From: Bacillus sp. WMMC1349
GTDB taxonomy: Bacteria > Bacillota > Bacilli > Bacillales > Bacillaceae
DNA: 64,000 nt
Assembly (NCBI RefSeq): GCF_013155385.1
Contig: NZ_JABJUQ010000007.1
Location: 2,400,001-2,464,000, forward strand
Direction of reading: 5' to 3'
The notes beneath the pieces were generated by a model that was given only the letters and a program-made list of their open reading frames with translations, made no database searches and had not been told where the DNA came from. This document shows, piece by piece, positions 36,867 to 44,739 of the stretch; positions within the stretch are counted from its first letter, which is position 1; every line of letters starts with the position of its first letter. Position numbers and translations under genes: made by a program.

Positions 36867-39011
36867 TTGCCTATTTATACTCATGATGCCGAAAAACTGT
36901 TTCATCTTCAGGCTGGCGAGTCAAGTTATATCCTGCAAATTGTAAGCGGTTTCCCAGCCCATGTTTACTGGGGGAGAAAACTAGATGATACCTCTTCTCT
37001 CACTTCACTTTTCAGTCCTCGCCAGTCAGATGGAATTGACAGACTCCCTTTAGAGTATCCGCAGTATGGCTCAGGTGATTTTCGCTCACCTGCTTACCAA
37101 ATACGTCTAGCCGATGGGAGCCGCATCACAGAACTTGTCTACAAATCCTATCGTTTAGTAAAAGGAAAAGAAAAATTACAAGGCCTCCCCGCCGTCTATG
37201 TCGAAAATAGCGATGAAGCCGATACACTTGAAATCGAATTGGCTGATACATATTCTGGAGTGTCCGTTGTACTGTCATATACGGCCTTTACCGATCTAAA
37301 CGTGATTACCCGCTCAGCCCATTTTATTCACCATGGTCAAAGTACGGTATACTTAGAACGTGCCTTAAGCGCAAGTATTGACTTTCATGATGACCAGTAT
37401 GATCTTATCCATCTTTTTGGCACATGGACGCGGGAAGGCAATATTGAGCGCAGAAACCTTGCACACGGAACCATTTCAGTAGATAGCCGCCGCGGTGCTA
37501 GCAGTCATCAACATAATCCGTTTATCACTTTACTCAAACCTGAGGCAACAGAAGATTATGGTGATGTCTATGGATTGAACCTTGTCTACAGCGGAAATTT
37601 TCAGGCGGAGGCAGAAGTGGATCAATTTGATCAAACACGTGTTAACATCGGACTCAATTCATTTGACTTTGAATGGAAGCTCAAGCCAAACCATACCTTT
37701 CAAACCCCAGAAGCAGTACTCGTTTATTCACCTGACGGGCTTGGCGGGATGTCCAGAACTTTTCATCACTTGTATCGAACAAGGCTTGTACGAGGTATGT
37801 TTCGGGAGAAAAAGCGGTCTGTGCTTGTTAATAATTGGGAAGCAACTTATTTCGACTTTAATGCTGAAATAATTGAATTGATTGCCAAAGCAGGTGCAGA
37901 ACTTGGTATAGAACTATTTGTGCTCGATGATGGTTGGTTTGGAGAACGAAATGATGATAAAACATCGCTCGGTGATTGGGTTGAAAATCCAACAAAGCTC
38001 CCAAAAGGCCTGAAAGACTTAGCAGATCGCGTTCAACGCTTAGGTATGCAGTTTGGTCTTTGGGTTGAACCTGAAATGGTGTCACATGATAGCAATCTAT
38101 ACCGAAACCACCCCGACTGGTGTCTGCATGTAAAAGGGCGCCGACGCACACTGGTGCGAACACAGCTCGTTCTTGATCTATCACGCCAAGATGTTAGAAC
38201 ATATTTATATGAACAGTTAAGCACCTTGTTCAGAAAAGCACCCATTTCATATGTGAAATGGGACATGAACCGAAACATGACCGAAATCGGCTCACCCGCA
38301 TGGCCAGCTGATCAACAGAAAGAAATCAGTCATAGATATATGCTCGGTCTTTATGAGCTATTGGAAACGTTAACACTCGAGTTCCCCCATATTTTGTTTG
38401 AAAGCTGCGCAAGCGGTGGAGGACGGTTTGATCCGGGGATGCTCTACTATATGCCTCAAACATGGGCAAGCGACAACACAGATGCTGTTTGCCGTCAAAA
38501 AATCCAGTATGGGCTAAGCCTAGTCTATCCACCAAATTCAATCGGTGCACATGTTTCAACTGTCCCAAACCATCAAGTAGGCAGATCCACCCCGCTTAAA
38601 ACTAGGGGAGATGTCGCTATGATGGGAACGTTCGGGTATGAGATGGATGTGCGTCAATTTAATGATGAAGAAAAAGACATAGTAAAGAAACAAATTCTTC
38701 GCTATAAGAAAATAAGACCACTCATACAAAAGGGCGATTTTTACCGCTTAAAAAGCCCTTTTGCAGGCAATGAAACGGCATGGATGTTTGTTTCCCAAGA
38801 TCAACAACAAGCTGCCGTTTTTTATTTTCGAACTTTAGCAAAAAACCATTATGTGCCTAAACGGCTTCGTTTAAAAGGTCTTCGACCAGATAAACAATAC
38901 AAAATTGAACAGACTGGAGAATCTTTTAGCGGGAATAATCTCCACGAAGCAGGGCTTCCATTACCATCATTACATGGTGATTTCGTGAGTGCATCCTTCT
39001 TTTTATCATAA
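36867..39011 (+). CDS. GH36 alpha-galactosidase
   Basis: 714 aa. I favour TTG 36867 (MPIYTHDAEKLFHLQAGESS) because AAAGGA sits 9 bases upstream and matches the start of Bacillus homologues. ATG 36846 has no ribosome site and lies about 6 bp after the likely transcription start; ATG 36858 is too close to the site. Family motifs: NNWEATYFDFN, FVLDDGWFGERNDD, LWVEPEMVSHDSNLY, the nucleophile Asp in YVKWDMNRNM near residue 466, and ESCASGGGRFDPGML then WASDNTDAV with the acid/base Asp near 535. Intracellular, about the usual 730 aa. It cleaves alpha-galactosyl side groups from imported oligosaccharides (melibiose, raffinose, galactomannan fragments). Confidence 0.92.
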   Translation: MPIYTHDAEKLFHLQAGESSYILQIVSGFPAHVYWGRKLDDTSSLTSLFSPRQSDGIDRLPLEYPQYGSGDFRSPAYQIRLADGSRITELVYKSYRLVKGKEKLQGLPAVYVENSDEADTLEIELADTYSGVSVVLSYTAFTDLNVITRSAHFIHHGQSTVYLERALSASIDFHDDQYDLIHLFGTWTREGNIERRNLAHGTISVDSRRGASSHQHNPFITLLKPEATEDYGDVYGLNLVYSGNFQAEAEVDQFDQTRVNIGLNSFDFEWKLKPNHTFQTPEAVLVYSPDGLGGMSRTFHHLYRTRLVRGMFREKKRSVLVNNWEATYFDFNAEIIELIAKAGAELGIELFVLDDGWFGERNDDKTSLGDWVENPTKLPKGLKDLADRVQRLGMQFGLWVEPEMVSHDSNLYRNHPDWCLHVKGRRRTLVRTQLVLDLSRQDVRTYLYEQLSTLFRKAPISYVKWDMNRNMTEIGSPAWPADQQKEISHRYMLGLYELLETLTLEFPHILFESCASGGGRFDPGMLYYMPQTWASDNTDAVCRQKIQYGLSLVYPPNSIGAHVSTVPNHQVGRSTPLKTRGDVAMMGTFGYEMDVRQFNDEEKDIVKKQILRYKKIRPLIQKGDFYRLKSPFAGNETAWMFVSQDQQQAAVFYFRTLAKNHYVPKRLRLKGLRPDKQYKIEQTGESFSGNNLHEAGLPLPSLHGDFVSASFFLS

Positions 39012-39021
39012 ATTTTTTTAA

Positions 39022-39061
39022 AACCCCCTAAGGTAGGTTGTTTGCCTTAGGGGGTTTTTTA
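39022..39061 (+). terminator. Terminator of the alpha-galactosidase gene
   Basis: AACCCCCTAAGG and CCTTAGGGGG enclose a short loop and are followed by TTTTTT. Confidence 0.9.
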
Positions 39062-39168
39062 TGGAAAGACATGTTCTATAAATCCGAGCTTCGTTTAAAT
39101 CGCACAGCCGAGACGTGAAAGGGCTAAAACATGATAAGTCCGAGCACCTTCAACAGATTTAATGCAAA

Positions 39169-39205
39169 ACGGCTTTAGCCCGGTGAAATACAGGGCTAAA
39201 GCCGT
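39169..39205 (-). terminator. Hairpin downstream of the ABC permease operon
   Basis: ACGGCTTTAGCCC and GGGCTAAAGCCGT form a perfect 13-bp stem. On the minus strand TTTTGC follows, so it probably ends the transporter operon. Confidence 0.6.
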
Positions 39206-39232
39206 CTAGTATATGTTAAGTGGTCTTTTACT

Positions 39233-40123
39233 CTATTTAACAGATCCTTGAGAAAAGCCATTATAAATATATTTTTGCAAGGCGGTAAAAGCAATGGCTG
39301 TAGGGATGATGGCAATCATGACGCCAGCAGAGATGACTTCCCACTGAGCTCCATACGGCCCTTTAAACTTAAAAAGGGCGGTTGAAATGACTTGAAGATC
39401 TGTTTTCGGCATATATAAAAACGGAGTATAAAAATCATTGTAAACAGCAACACCTTTTACAATAATAACAGTAACAATTGCTGGTTTTAATAGCGGCAAG
39501 ACGATTTTCCAATAAATCTGCCAATATGATGCACCATCAAGCATAGCTGATTCATCTAGTGAAACCGGAATCGAATCTAAAATTTGCAGAAAGATATAGA
39601 CTGCAATAATATCCGTTCCTAAGTATAAGATAATGGCTGCTAGACGTGTATTAAACAAGCCTAGTTCATTAATAATTTGAAAAGTGGCTACTTGTGTCGT
39701 AACACCGGGAATTAAAGCCGCCAGTAAAAATGCACCCATAAGCAACTTTTGACCTTTAAACTGGAAACGGTGCAGGACAAACGCAATCATTGATCCAAGC
39801 AATGTCGCCCCTACAATCGACACAACCAAAATAATGATTGTATTCATAAACCCCAACAGCATTTTCCCTTCTACAAATGCACGAGCATAGTTATCAAAGT
39901 TAAGCCAATTGCTCGGGGGTGTCAATGGTCCTGTGGATGCGTACTCACTGCTTGTTTTAAAAGATGCAAAAAAGACGACAAGGATCGGCAGCAAAGCCAA
40001 CAATCCGCCTACAAGCAGTGACAAATATTTAAAAATGGAACCTGTACTAGAAAACACCCTAAGTTTGGCAACCATTTTGTAATCGGGTCCATGATCTTTT
40101 TTTGGTGTTGGCATCTGACTCAT
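39233..40123 (-). CDS. Sugar ABC transporter permease (MalG/AmyC-like)
   Basis: 296 aa with six membrane helices: SLLVGGLLALLPILVVFFA, LGFMNTIIILVVSIVGATLL, LLMGAFLLAALIPGVTT and others. The coupling motif DGASYWQIYWKIVLPLLKPA (EAA loop, here ESAMLDGAS) is clear. Carbohydrate uptake type 1. Its start overlaps the previous permease stop by ATGA, so the two are coupled. No ATPase gene is in the cluster; the shared MsmX-type ATPase of Bacillus is the likely partner. Confidence 0.92.
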   Translation of the reverse strand: MSQMPTPKKDHGPDYKMVAKLRVFSSTGSIFKYLSLLVGGLLALLPILVVFFASFKTSSEYASTGPLTPPSNWLNFDNYARAFVEGKMLLGFMNTIIILVVSIVGATLLGSMIAFVLHRFQFKGQKLLMGAFLLAALIPGVTTQVATFQIINELGLFNTRLAAIILYLGTDIIAVYIFLQILDSIPVSLDESAMLDGASYWQIYWKIVLPLLKPAIVTVIIVKGVAVYNDFYTPFLYMPKTDLQVISTALFKFKGPYGAQWEVISAGVMIAIIPTAIAFTALQKYIYNGFSQGSVK

Positions 40124-41007
40124 GACGAACGATCCTCCTTAAAAGCCGCACGCTGTATAACAGTCACAATGATGACGATCAGAAGCAAAATGACAGCCAT
40201 CGCTGAAGCTAAGCCGACTTTTCCATATTTAAATGCCAAATCTACTGTTTTAATGACAAACGTTTCACTGCCATTTGCTCCGCCTGTCATAATAAAAGGA
40301 ATTTCAAATACACTGATTGCCCCGCTGATGGCAAGAATAATATTCAATTGAATAATTCGGCTAATACTTGGCAAAATGATATAGCGGAATTGATGCCACC
40401 GATTTGCCCCATCCATTTCCGCAGCTTCATAAATCTCATTCGGGATGGAAGAAATCGCACCAAGAAAGATAATAAAGTTAAATCCCATATAGCGCCAAAT
40501 AGATGTTCCAGCAAGGGAAATGTTAATCATATCAGGATCCCCCAACCAATGAGTAACAATACTTCCAAGACCTATCATCTGTAAAACTGTGTCAAGTGTC
40601 CCTTCAGGACGGAAAAAGATCATAAACATAAACCCGATCGCAACACCGTTCAGCAAATAAGGGAAAAACAATATACCTTTAAAGAAGTTCTTCATTCTGA
40701 CTTTAAAACTTAATATGGTCGCAAAATACAAGGCTAGTCCTAACTGGACAAATGTCGCCACAAAATAATATAAACTAACTTTAAAAACTTTAAAGTATTC
40801 TGGATTTGTAAAAATACTTATATAGTTTTCAAGTCCGACCCAATGCTTCTCTTTACTGAAGCCATTCCAATCCGTAAAACTATAATAAATCATATTAAAA
40901 ACAGGCAAATAAGCAAAAGTAATCAGTAAGACTACAGGCAATATCGAAAAGGAAATAATGATGATTTTACGTTGTTTGTGATATGATAGATTGGAAAATT
41001 TAAACAT
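40120..41007 (-). CDS. Sugar ABC transporter permease (MalF/AmyD-like)
   Basis: 295 aa from ATG 41007, with GGGGG about 11 bases upstream; the GTG at 41019 lies inside the ribosome site. Helices include IIIISFSILPVVLLITFAYL, VSLYYFVATFVQLGLALYF and FNFIIFLGAISSIP; the EAA loop is EIYEAAEMDGANRWHQFRYI. First permease of the pair that imports the oligosaccharide. The repeat element at 41038-41223 separates it from the binding-protein gene. Confidence 0.92.
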   Translation of the reverse strand: MFKFSNLSYHKQRKIIIISFSILPVVLLITFAYLPVFNMIYYSFTDWNGFSKEKHWVGLENYISIFTNPEYFKVFKVSLYYFVATFVQLGLALYFATILSFKVRMKNFFKGILFFPYLLNGVAIGFMFMIFFRPEGTLDTVLQMIGLGSIVTHWLGDPDMINISLAGTSIWRYMGFNFIIFLGAISSIPNEIYEAAEMDGANRWHQFRYIILPSISRIIQLNIILAISGAISVFEIPFIMTGGANGSETFVIKTVDLAFKYGKVGLASAMAVILLLIVIIVTVIQRAAFKEDRSS

Positions 41008-41037
41008 TAGATGCAGCACCCCCTTATCATTGTATAA

Positions 41038-41223
41038 GAGGCTGTCCTTAAAGTCGTGTGGATGAATAAAAATTGGGGAATTTGCTCGCTTTCCGCGGGC
41101 GATCCGCGAGCCTCCTCGGAGCTCGTTCCTTGCTCCTCTTGGGTCTCGCCTGGCTCGCTGTTTCCGCAGGAGTCTCGCAATTCCCCCTGATTTATGTTGA
41201 AAAAGGACTTTTTAGACAGCTCC
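41038..41223. mobile_element. 186-bp MITE-like repeat with terminal inverted repeats
   Basis: The ends GAGGCTGTCCTTAAAGTC and, inverted, GGAGCTGTCTAAAAAGTCC match over about 18 bp. The inside is GC-rich and palindromic (GCTCGC..GCGAGC; CGCGGGCGATCCGCG; CTCGGAGCTCG), unlike its surroundings, and codes for nothing. It abuts the stop codon of the binding-protein gene and lies inside the transporter operon. Bacillaceae carry many similar repeats, and a solo end occurs at 4720-4742. Confidence 0.75.
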
Positions 41224-42530
41224 TACTTTTTCATGATTTTTGTTCTTGCTTTATTCCAAGCTTTATTATATTGCTCTGCTAGTTGGTCAAAAGATTCACT
41301 TCGATTTCCAATTCCAGCTTCTACTATCGTCTTCTTATTTTTCTCAAGCCAAAAACCAATTTCCGCTTCTTTATCGATTTTATCCATTAGACCTTTTTGA
41401 CCTTCTTTAGCTGGTGTAAGCAATTTAAATTCCACACCCTCTTTTTTATAATGCTGAAGTTCATCTGGTAAAGGTTTATCTTTTGCAGCACTAATTCCAC
41501 CCGCCTGTTTAACAGAGTAATCAGATTCATGGATAAACCAGTCTACCCAAGCTCTTGCAGCTTCTTTATTCTCACTATTTTTGTTAATGGCTATTTGGAA
41601 GTCTGCACCAAGCGGAAAAATCACCTTGTCTGCATTTGTTGGAAACGGCATAAAACCGATGTCATCTGGGTTTTCTGCCACTCCTTTAATTTGATCAACT
41701 GCCCATGAACCCATGACCATCGTTGCTATTTCACCTCGACCCAGCATCGCTTTAGAAGACTCCCAATCCGTTGTCAGCGGATCTTTCTCAATAAGACCTT
41801 GCTTCGCTAAATCATACATCAATTTATATGTTTGATAATGAGGTTTTCCTTTTGCGAATGGATCATTTTCATTTACCATTTTCACATTATAATAATCCGG
41901 GTCCCCAGCGACAGTCGTGATGACACCTTCCCATTGTGTAAGCGGCCAACCGCTAGCATAGTTTGTATAAAGCGGAACGGCATCTGTGCTATTTTTTACC
42001 TTTTTAAGCGCTTCCATTAAATCATTAAAAGTACGGGGCAATTTTTTGATACCAGCTTTTTCAAATACTTTTTTGTTGTACACAATACCAGTGTAAGTGA
42101 CAGCAATTGGAATACCATAAACTTTCCCGTCTACAGCACGTTCCTCAACACCCATATATTTTTTCTCCATATCCTTTAAACTGCCGAGAGGCTCAAAGTA
42201 ATCAGGAATATCAGCAATTGGCACTTGTGTCGGAATTAATAAAACATCTCCATAATCCTTTGTGTTCATCCGCGGTGTAATTTGCCCTCCGTAATCTGCA
42301 AGTGCTTCAAAAGATACTTTGACATTCGGGTATTTCTCTTGAAACTTTTCTGCATATTTTTGAAATACAGTATCAACAATATCAGTTCGTTGTGTAATCA
42401 CTGTTATATTACCGCTGATGTCTTTTTCACCTGTACCGGATTGTTTCTTTTCAGAACCGCAGGCTGACAGAGTCCCAGTAATGAGCAGTCCTATCATAAG
42501 CGAAATCAACCACTTCATTTTACTTTTCAT
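41223..42530 (-). CDS. Sugar ABC transporter substrate-binding lipoprotein
   Basis: 435 aa from ATG 42530 behind GGAGGGG. The lipoprotein signal MKWLISLMIGLLITGTLSAC has a lipobox LSAC near residue 24. MalE-like fold: ITVITQRTDIVDTVFQKYAE, ALADYGGQITPRMNTKDYGD, GIPIAVTYTGIVYNKKVFE, GRGEIATMVMGSWAVDQIKG and AINKNSENKEAARAWVDWF. It binds the oligosaccharide outside the membrane and delivers it to the two permeases. The first gene of the operon, with its own promoter and operator. The stop codon lies at the edge of the repeat element. Confidence 0.93.
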   Translation of the reverse strand: MKSKMKWLISLMIGLLITGTLSACGSEKKQSGTGEKDISGNITVITQRTDIVDTVFQKYAEKFQEKYPNVKVSFEALADYGGQITPRMNTKDYGDVLLIPTQVPIADIPDYFEPLGSLKDMEKKYMGVEERAVDGKVYGIPIAVTYTGIVYNKKVFEKAGIKKLPRTFNDLMEALKKVKNSTDAVPLYTNYASGWPLTQWEGVITTVAGDPDYYNVKMVNENDPFAKGKPHYQTYKLMYDLAKQGLIEKDPLTTDWESSKAMLGRGEIATMVMGSWAVDQIKGVAENPDDIGFMPFPTNADKVIFPLGADFQIAINKNSENKEAARAWVDWFIHESDYSVKQAGGISAAKDKPLPDELQHYKKEGVEFKLLTPAKEGQKGLMDKIDKEAEIGFWLEKNKKTIVEAGIGNRSESFDQLAEQYNKAWNKARTKIMKK

Positions 42531-42553
42531 TTTAATACCCCTCCACAGTTTTA

Positions 42554-42574
42554 TTAAGTTATCGATAAACTTAA
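42554..42574. promoter_or_regulatory. LacI-type operator in the ABC operon promoter
   Basis: TTAAGTTATCGATAAACTTA, centred on ATCGAT and placed just downstream of the -10 box. A looser copy, TTAGTTAACCGATTAATTT, lies near 42631-42649. Confidence 0.75.
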
Positions 42575-42579
42575 TTATA

Positions 42580-42608
42580 ATTTTAGAATGGTACCGCTTT
42601 CCTGTCAA
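42580..42608 (-). promoter_or_regulatory. sigmaA promoter of the sugar ABC operon
   Basis: TTGACA (42608-42603), 17 bp, TAAAAT (42585-42580) on the minus strand; the operator follows immediately. Confidence 0.8.
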
Positions 42609-42662
42609 CCTAATTTTAATCTGTTACTTATTTTTTTAGTTAACCGATTAATTTCAAACAAC

Positions 42663-42689
42663 ACAAAAAACTTGCAGTTTCTGCAAGTT
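42663..42689 (-). terminator. Terminator of the LacI gene
   Basis: On the minus strand AACTTGCAG, AAA, CTGCAAGTT is followed by TTTTGTG. Confidence 0.85.
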
Positions 42690-42707
42690 CTTGTCCTTCT
42701 TTCATAT

Positions 42708-43724
42708 TTAATTTTTTACTTCGCTGACAGACTCCCGATAAATCACTTTTCCTTTTACAAGAACACGGCCAAATTTTATTGTGGAATCATTCAGCTTTTC
42801 ATACATAAACTGCGCAGCCGTTATTGCCATTTCTTCAACATTGACAGCAACTGTCGTCAAGCCGGGGGAGCCGATTGTAGCATATACATCATTGTCAAAT
42901 CCAACAACAGACACATCCTCAGGCACCAGATATCCAAGAGAGTTCAGTTTGTTAATTAAAAGCCTTGCAACTTGGTCATTATTACAGACAAATGCACTTG
43001 GCATCTGTTCAGGAAGATTGATGTCTATTAGTTTCCCTTCTTCATCACGATCATTTAATACAAAAGCTTGATTTAATTGAATTCTATGTTCAAGAAGTGA
43101 TTTATAATAACCTAAATACCGATCTTGAATACTGCTTGTGGCATACAAATTGCCAACATAGCCTATCTGCCTGTGACCTTTGCTAATCAAATAGTTTGTT
43201 ATATCATATGCGCCATAAAAGTTATCTGTAATCACAGCATCCATATTGGCATGTTCATCGTAAAAATCCATAAATACGACAGGAATATGAACCGAGTTTA
43301 ACATATCAATATACTCTTTTGAAATTTGTCCTAAAATAATCAGTCCGTCTACTTTGTGTTCCAAATATATACGCGGCGGGGTTACTGCTTTTTCATCGTG
43401 TAAACTTAATATCTGTAGAATCCCATAGTAACCCTTTTTTTCTAATGATTTTGAAAGTGATTGGTAAACATTCAAATAAAATGACTGAACCATCCCGGTG
43501 AATCGTTCAGGGATCACCACACCAATATTATAGGAACGACCATCTTTCATGGAACGTGCCAAAGTATTAAAGCGATACCCCATCTCTTCGGCAGCCTGTT
43601 TTATCTTCACTTTTAGTTCGGCACTGACTCCTTCTTTATCATTCAACGCTTTTGATACCGTCACACTGCTAACACCAAGTTTTTCAGCGATATCACGCAT
43701 TGTTATATTTGTTTTCAAGCTCAT
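42708..43724 (-). CDS. LacI-family transcriptional regulator of the island
   Basis: 338 aa. DNA-binding head: ITMRDIAEKLGVSSVTVSKA then LNDKEGVSAELKVKI with the hinge segment SMKDGRSYNIGVVIPERF. Periplasmic-binding-like core: KVDGLIILGQ, HIPVVFMDFYDEHANMDAV, GYVGNLYATSSIQDRYLGY and VVGFDNDVYATIGSPGLTTV. It faces the same way as the transporter operon, upstream of it. The ATCGAT operator overlaps its own promoter, so autoregulation is likely. The inducer is unknown, probably a manno- or galacto-oligosaccharide. Confidence 0.92.
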   Translation of the reverse strand: MSLKTNITMRDIAEKLGVSSVTVSKALNDKEGVSAELKVKIKQAAEEMGYRFNTLARSMKDGRSYNIGVVIPERFTGMVQSFYLNVYQSLSKSLEKKGYYGILQILSLHDEKAVTPPRIYLEHKVDGLIILGQISKEYIDMLNSVHIPVVFMDFYDEHANMDAVITDNFYGAYDITNYLISKGHRQIGYVGNLYATSSIQDRYLGYYKSLLEHRIQLNQAFVLNDRDEEGKLIDINLPEQMPSAFVCNNDQVARLLINKLNSLGYLVPEDVSVVGFDNDVYATIGSPGLTTVAVNVEEMAITAAQFMYEKLNDSTIKFGRVLVKGKVIYRESVSEVKN

Positions 43725-43746
43725 TTCTCCTCACCAAACGAATTGT

Positions 43747-43764
43747 TGTTTATCGATAACTTTA
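43747..43764. promoter_or_regulatory. LacI-type operator at the regulator's own promoter
   Basis: TGTTTATCGATAACTTTA, the same ATCGAT-centred motif, placed directly downstream of the -10 box. Confidence 0.75.
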
Positions 43765-43792
43765 GTTTATTGTCCACAGAACTGTTTGTCAA
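43764..43792 (-). promoter_or_regulatory. sigmaA promoter of the LacI gene
   Basis: TTGACA (43792-43787), 17 bp, TAAACT (43769-43764). Confidence 0.75.
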
Positions 43793-43802
43793 ATGACGTG
43801 TA

Positions 43803-43836
43803 AAAAACAGCTTGCAGAAAATCCTGCAAGCTGTTA
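43803..43836 (-). terminator. Terminator after yrzQ
   Basis: On the minus strand AACAGCTTGCAG, loop, CTGCAAGCTGTT is followed by TTTTAC, closing the recD2-yrrD-yrzR-yrzQ run. Confidence 0.88.
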
Positions 43837-43840
43837 TCAA

Positions 43841-43954
43841 TTAAAACATTCTCATCATTCGTCTTCTCGTCCGTCTCATACCTCTTTTATTGAACATTGT
43901 CGTCATAAGAGCTCCGGCTCCCAGTGCTAAAAGAGAAGTCACTGTCCGATTCAT
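43841..43954 (-). CDS. yrzQ: YrzQ, small DUF3918-type protein
   Basis: 37 aa from ATG 43954 (or 39 aa from TTG 43960; both are served by GGAG). The product starts MNRTVTSLLALGAGALMTTM and ends RRTRRRMMRMF: a short hydrophobic part followed by an Arg/Met-rich tail. The MNRTxTSLLALGAGA start is that of YrzQ. Function unknown. It follows yrzR on the same strand and is closed by a terminator. Confidence 0.75.
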   Translation of the reverse strand: MNRTVTSLLALGAGALMTTMFNKRGMRRTRRRMMRMF

Positions 43955-43981
43955 ATTCAATCTGCGCATCTCCTTTCATCA

Positions 43982-44173
43982 TTAAAAATTGATGCTGCGT
44001 TCATCTTCAGAAAATAAATCGTCCAGACTGCTTAATGTTCCATCCTCTTCTACTTGATGAGTCGAGATTATTCCTTTCGAAAGGGTCAGCTCGATAAAGC
44101 ATCCCCAACAATAATATTGATTCACACCGATTTTTCCGATGTTTTTACTTTTACAATTCGGACATATTAGCAT
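43982..44173 (-). CDS. yrzR: YrzR, small zinc-ribbon-like protein
   Basis: 63 aa from ATG 44173, behind AAGAGGTG. It starts MLICPNCKSKNIGKIGVNQY and continues YCWGCFIELTL: two CxxC pairs forming a zinc ribbon, then an acidic tail (SSLDDLFSEDERSINF). It overlaps the 3' end of yrrD by 23 bp, so translation is coupled. Function unknown; corresponds to YrzR by position. Confidence 0.78.
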   Translation of the reverse strand: MLICPNCKSKNIGKIGVNQYYCWGCFIELTLSKGIISTHQVEEDGTLSSLDDLFSEDERSINF

Positions 44174-44651
44174 TAGAACACACCTCTTGTTCATTCAAGA
44201 CAATTGAGTTTTTGCCTACTTCAAGCGGTTCACCTGATGAGTGAACTTGTTTTTTTTCACCCGAAAGATCAGCAAAAAAACCGTCTGAGAGTTCATATGC
44301 TACGATTATGCCCGAGTCAGATGCAAAGTATACATCTTCCAAAATCCCCAAAGAACTTCCCTCTTTTGTTTTGACCATTTTTTGTTTGAGTTGGTCATAA
44401 GAATAGCTGTTCTTAGGGATTGGCATCGGTTTAAATTGCGTGAAATCAACATAGACACCATTACTGTTAATGTCAGTAACAGAGGGAAGCGGAAGCAGAG
44501 AACGATGATGATAAAATCGTCGTTTCTCCTCCATAATAAAACCGAGACATGTCCCTTCATGTGAAAAACAAATATCTGTAATGAGCCCAAGTAAAAGAGT
44601 TGACTGTCTGTCGTAAACATTGAGTCCTTCCAATTCATTGCATGTTCTCAA
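44151..44651 (-). CDS. yrrD: YrrD, PRC-barrel domain protein
   Basis: About 166 aa. I place the start at TTG 44651 (MRTCNELEGLNVYD) with AAGGTGG about 11 bases upstream; GTG 44666 is the alternative. Two PRC-barrel-like halves: GLNVYDRQSTLLLGLITDIC and SLGILEDVYFASDSGIIVAYELSDGFFADLSG. PRC barrels bind partners or RNA in several contexts, and the role of YrrD is not known. It lies downstream of recD2, as in B. subtilis. Confidence 0.8.
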   Translation of the reverse strand: MRTCNELEGLNVYDRQSTLLLGLITDICFSHEGTCLGFIMEEKRRFYHHRSLLPLPSVTDINSNGVYVDFTQFKPMPIPKNSYSYDQLKQKMVKTKEGSSLGILEDVYFASDSGIIVAYELSDGFFADLSGEKKQVHSSGEPLEVGKNSIVLNEQEVCSNANMSEL

Positions 44652-44739
44652 AGTGTGATCAACCACCTTTTATTGAACAGTCTTATGTTCTGCTGAAAGG
44701 TAAAGACTCATACGATGAAAAGGATTCCACTTAAACAAA

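Noticed and set aside
33568-43792. Prophage or integrative element explanation for the sugar island
   Set aside because: No integrase, tRNA attachment site or direct-repeat boundaries are visible; it is a plain metabolic gene cluster.
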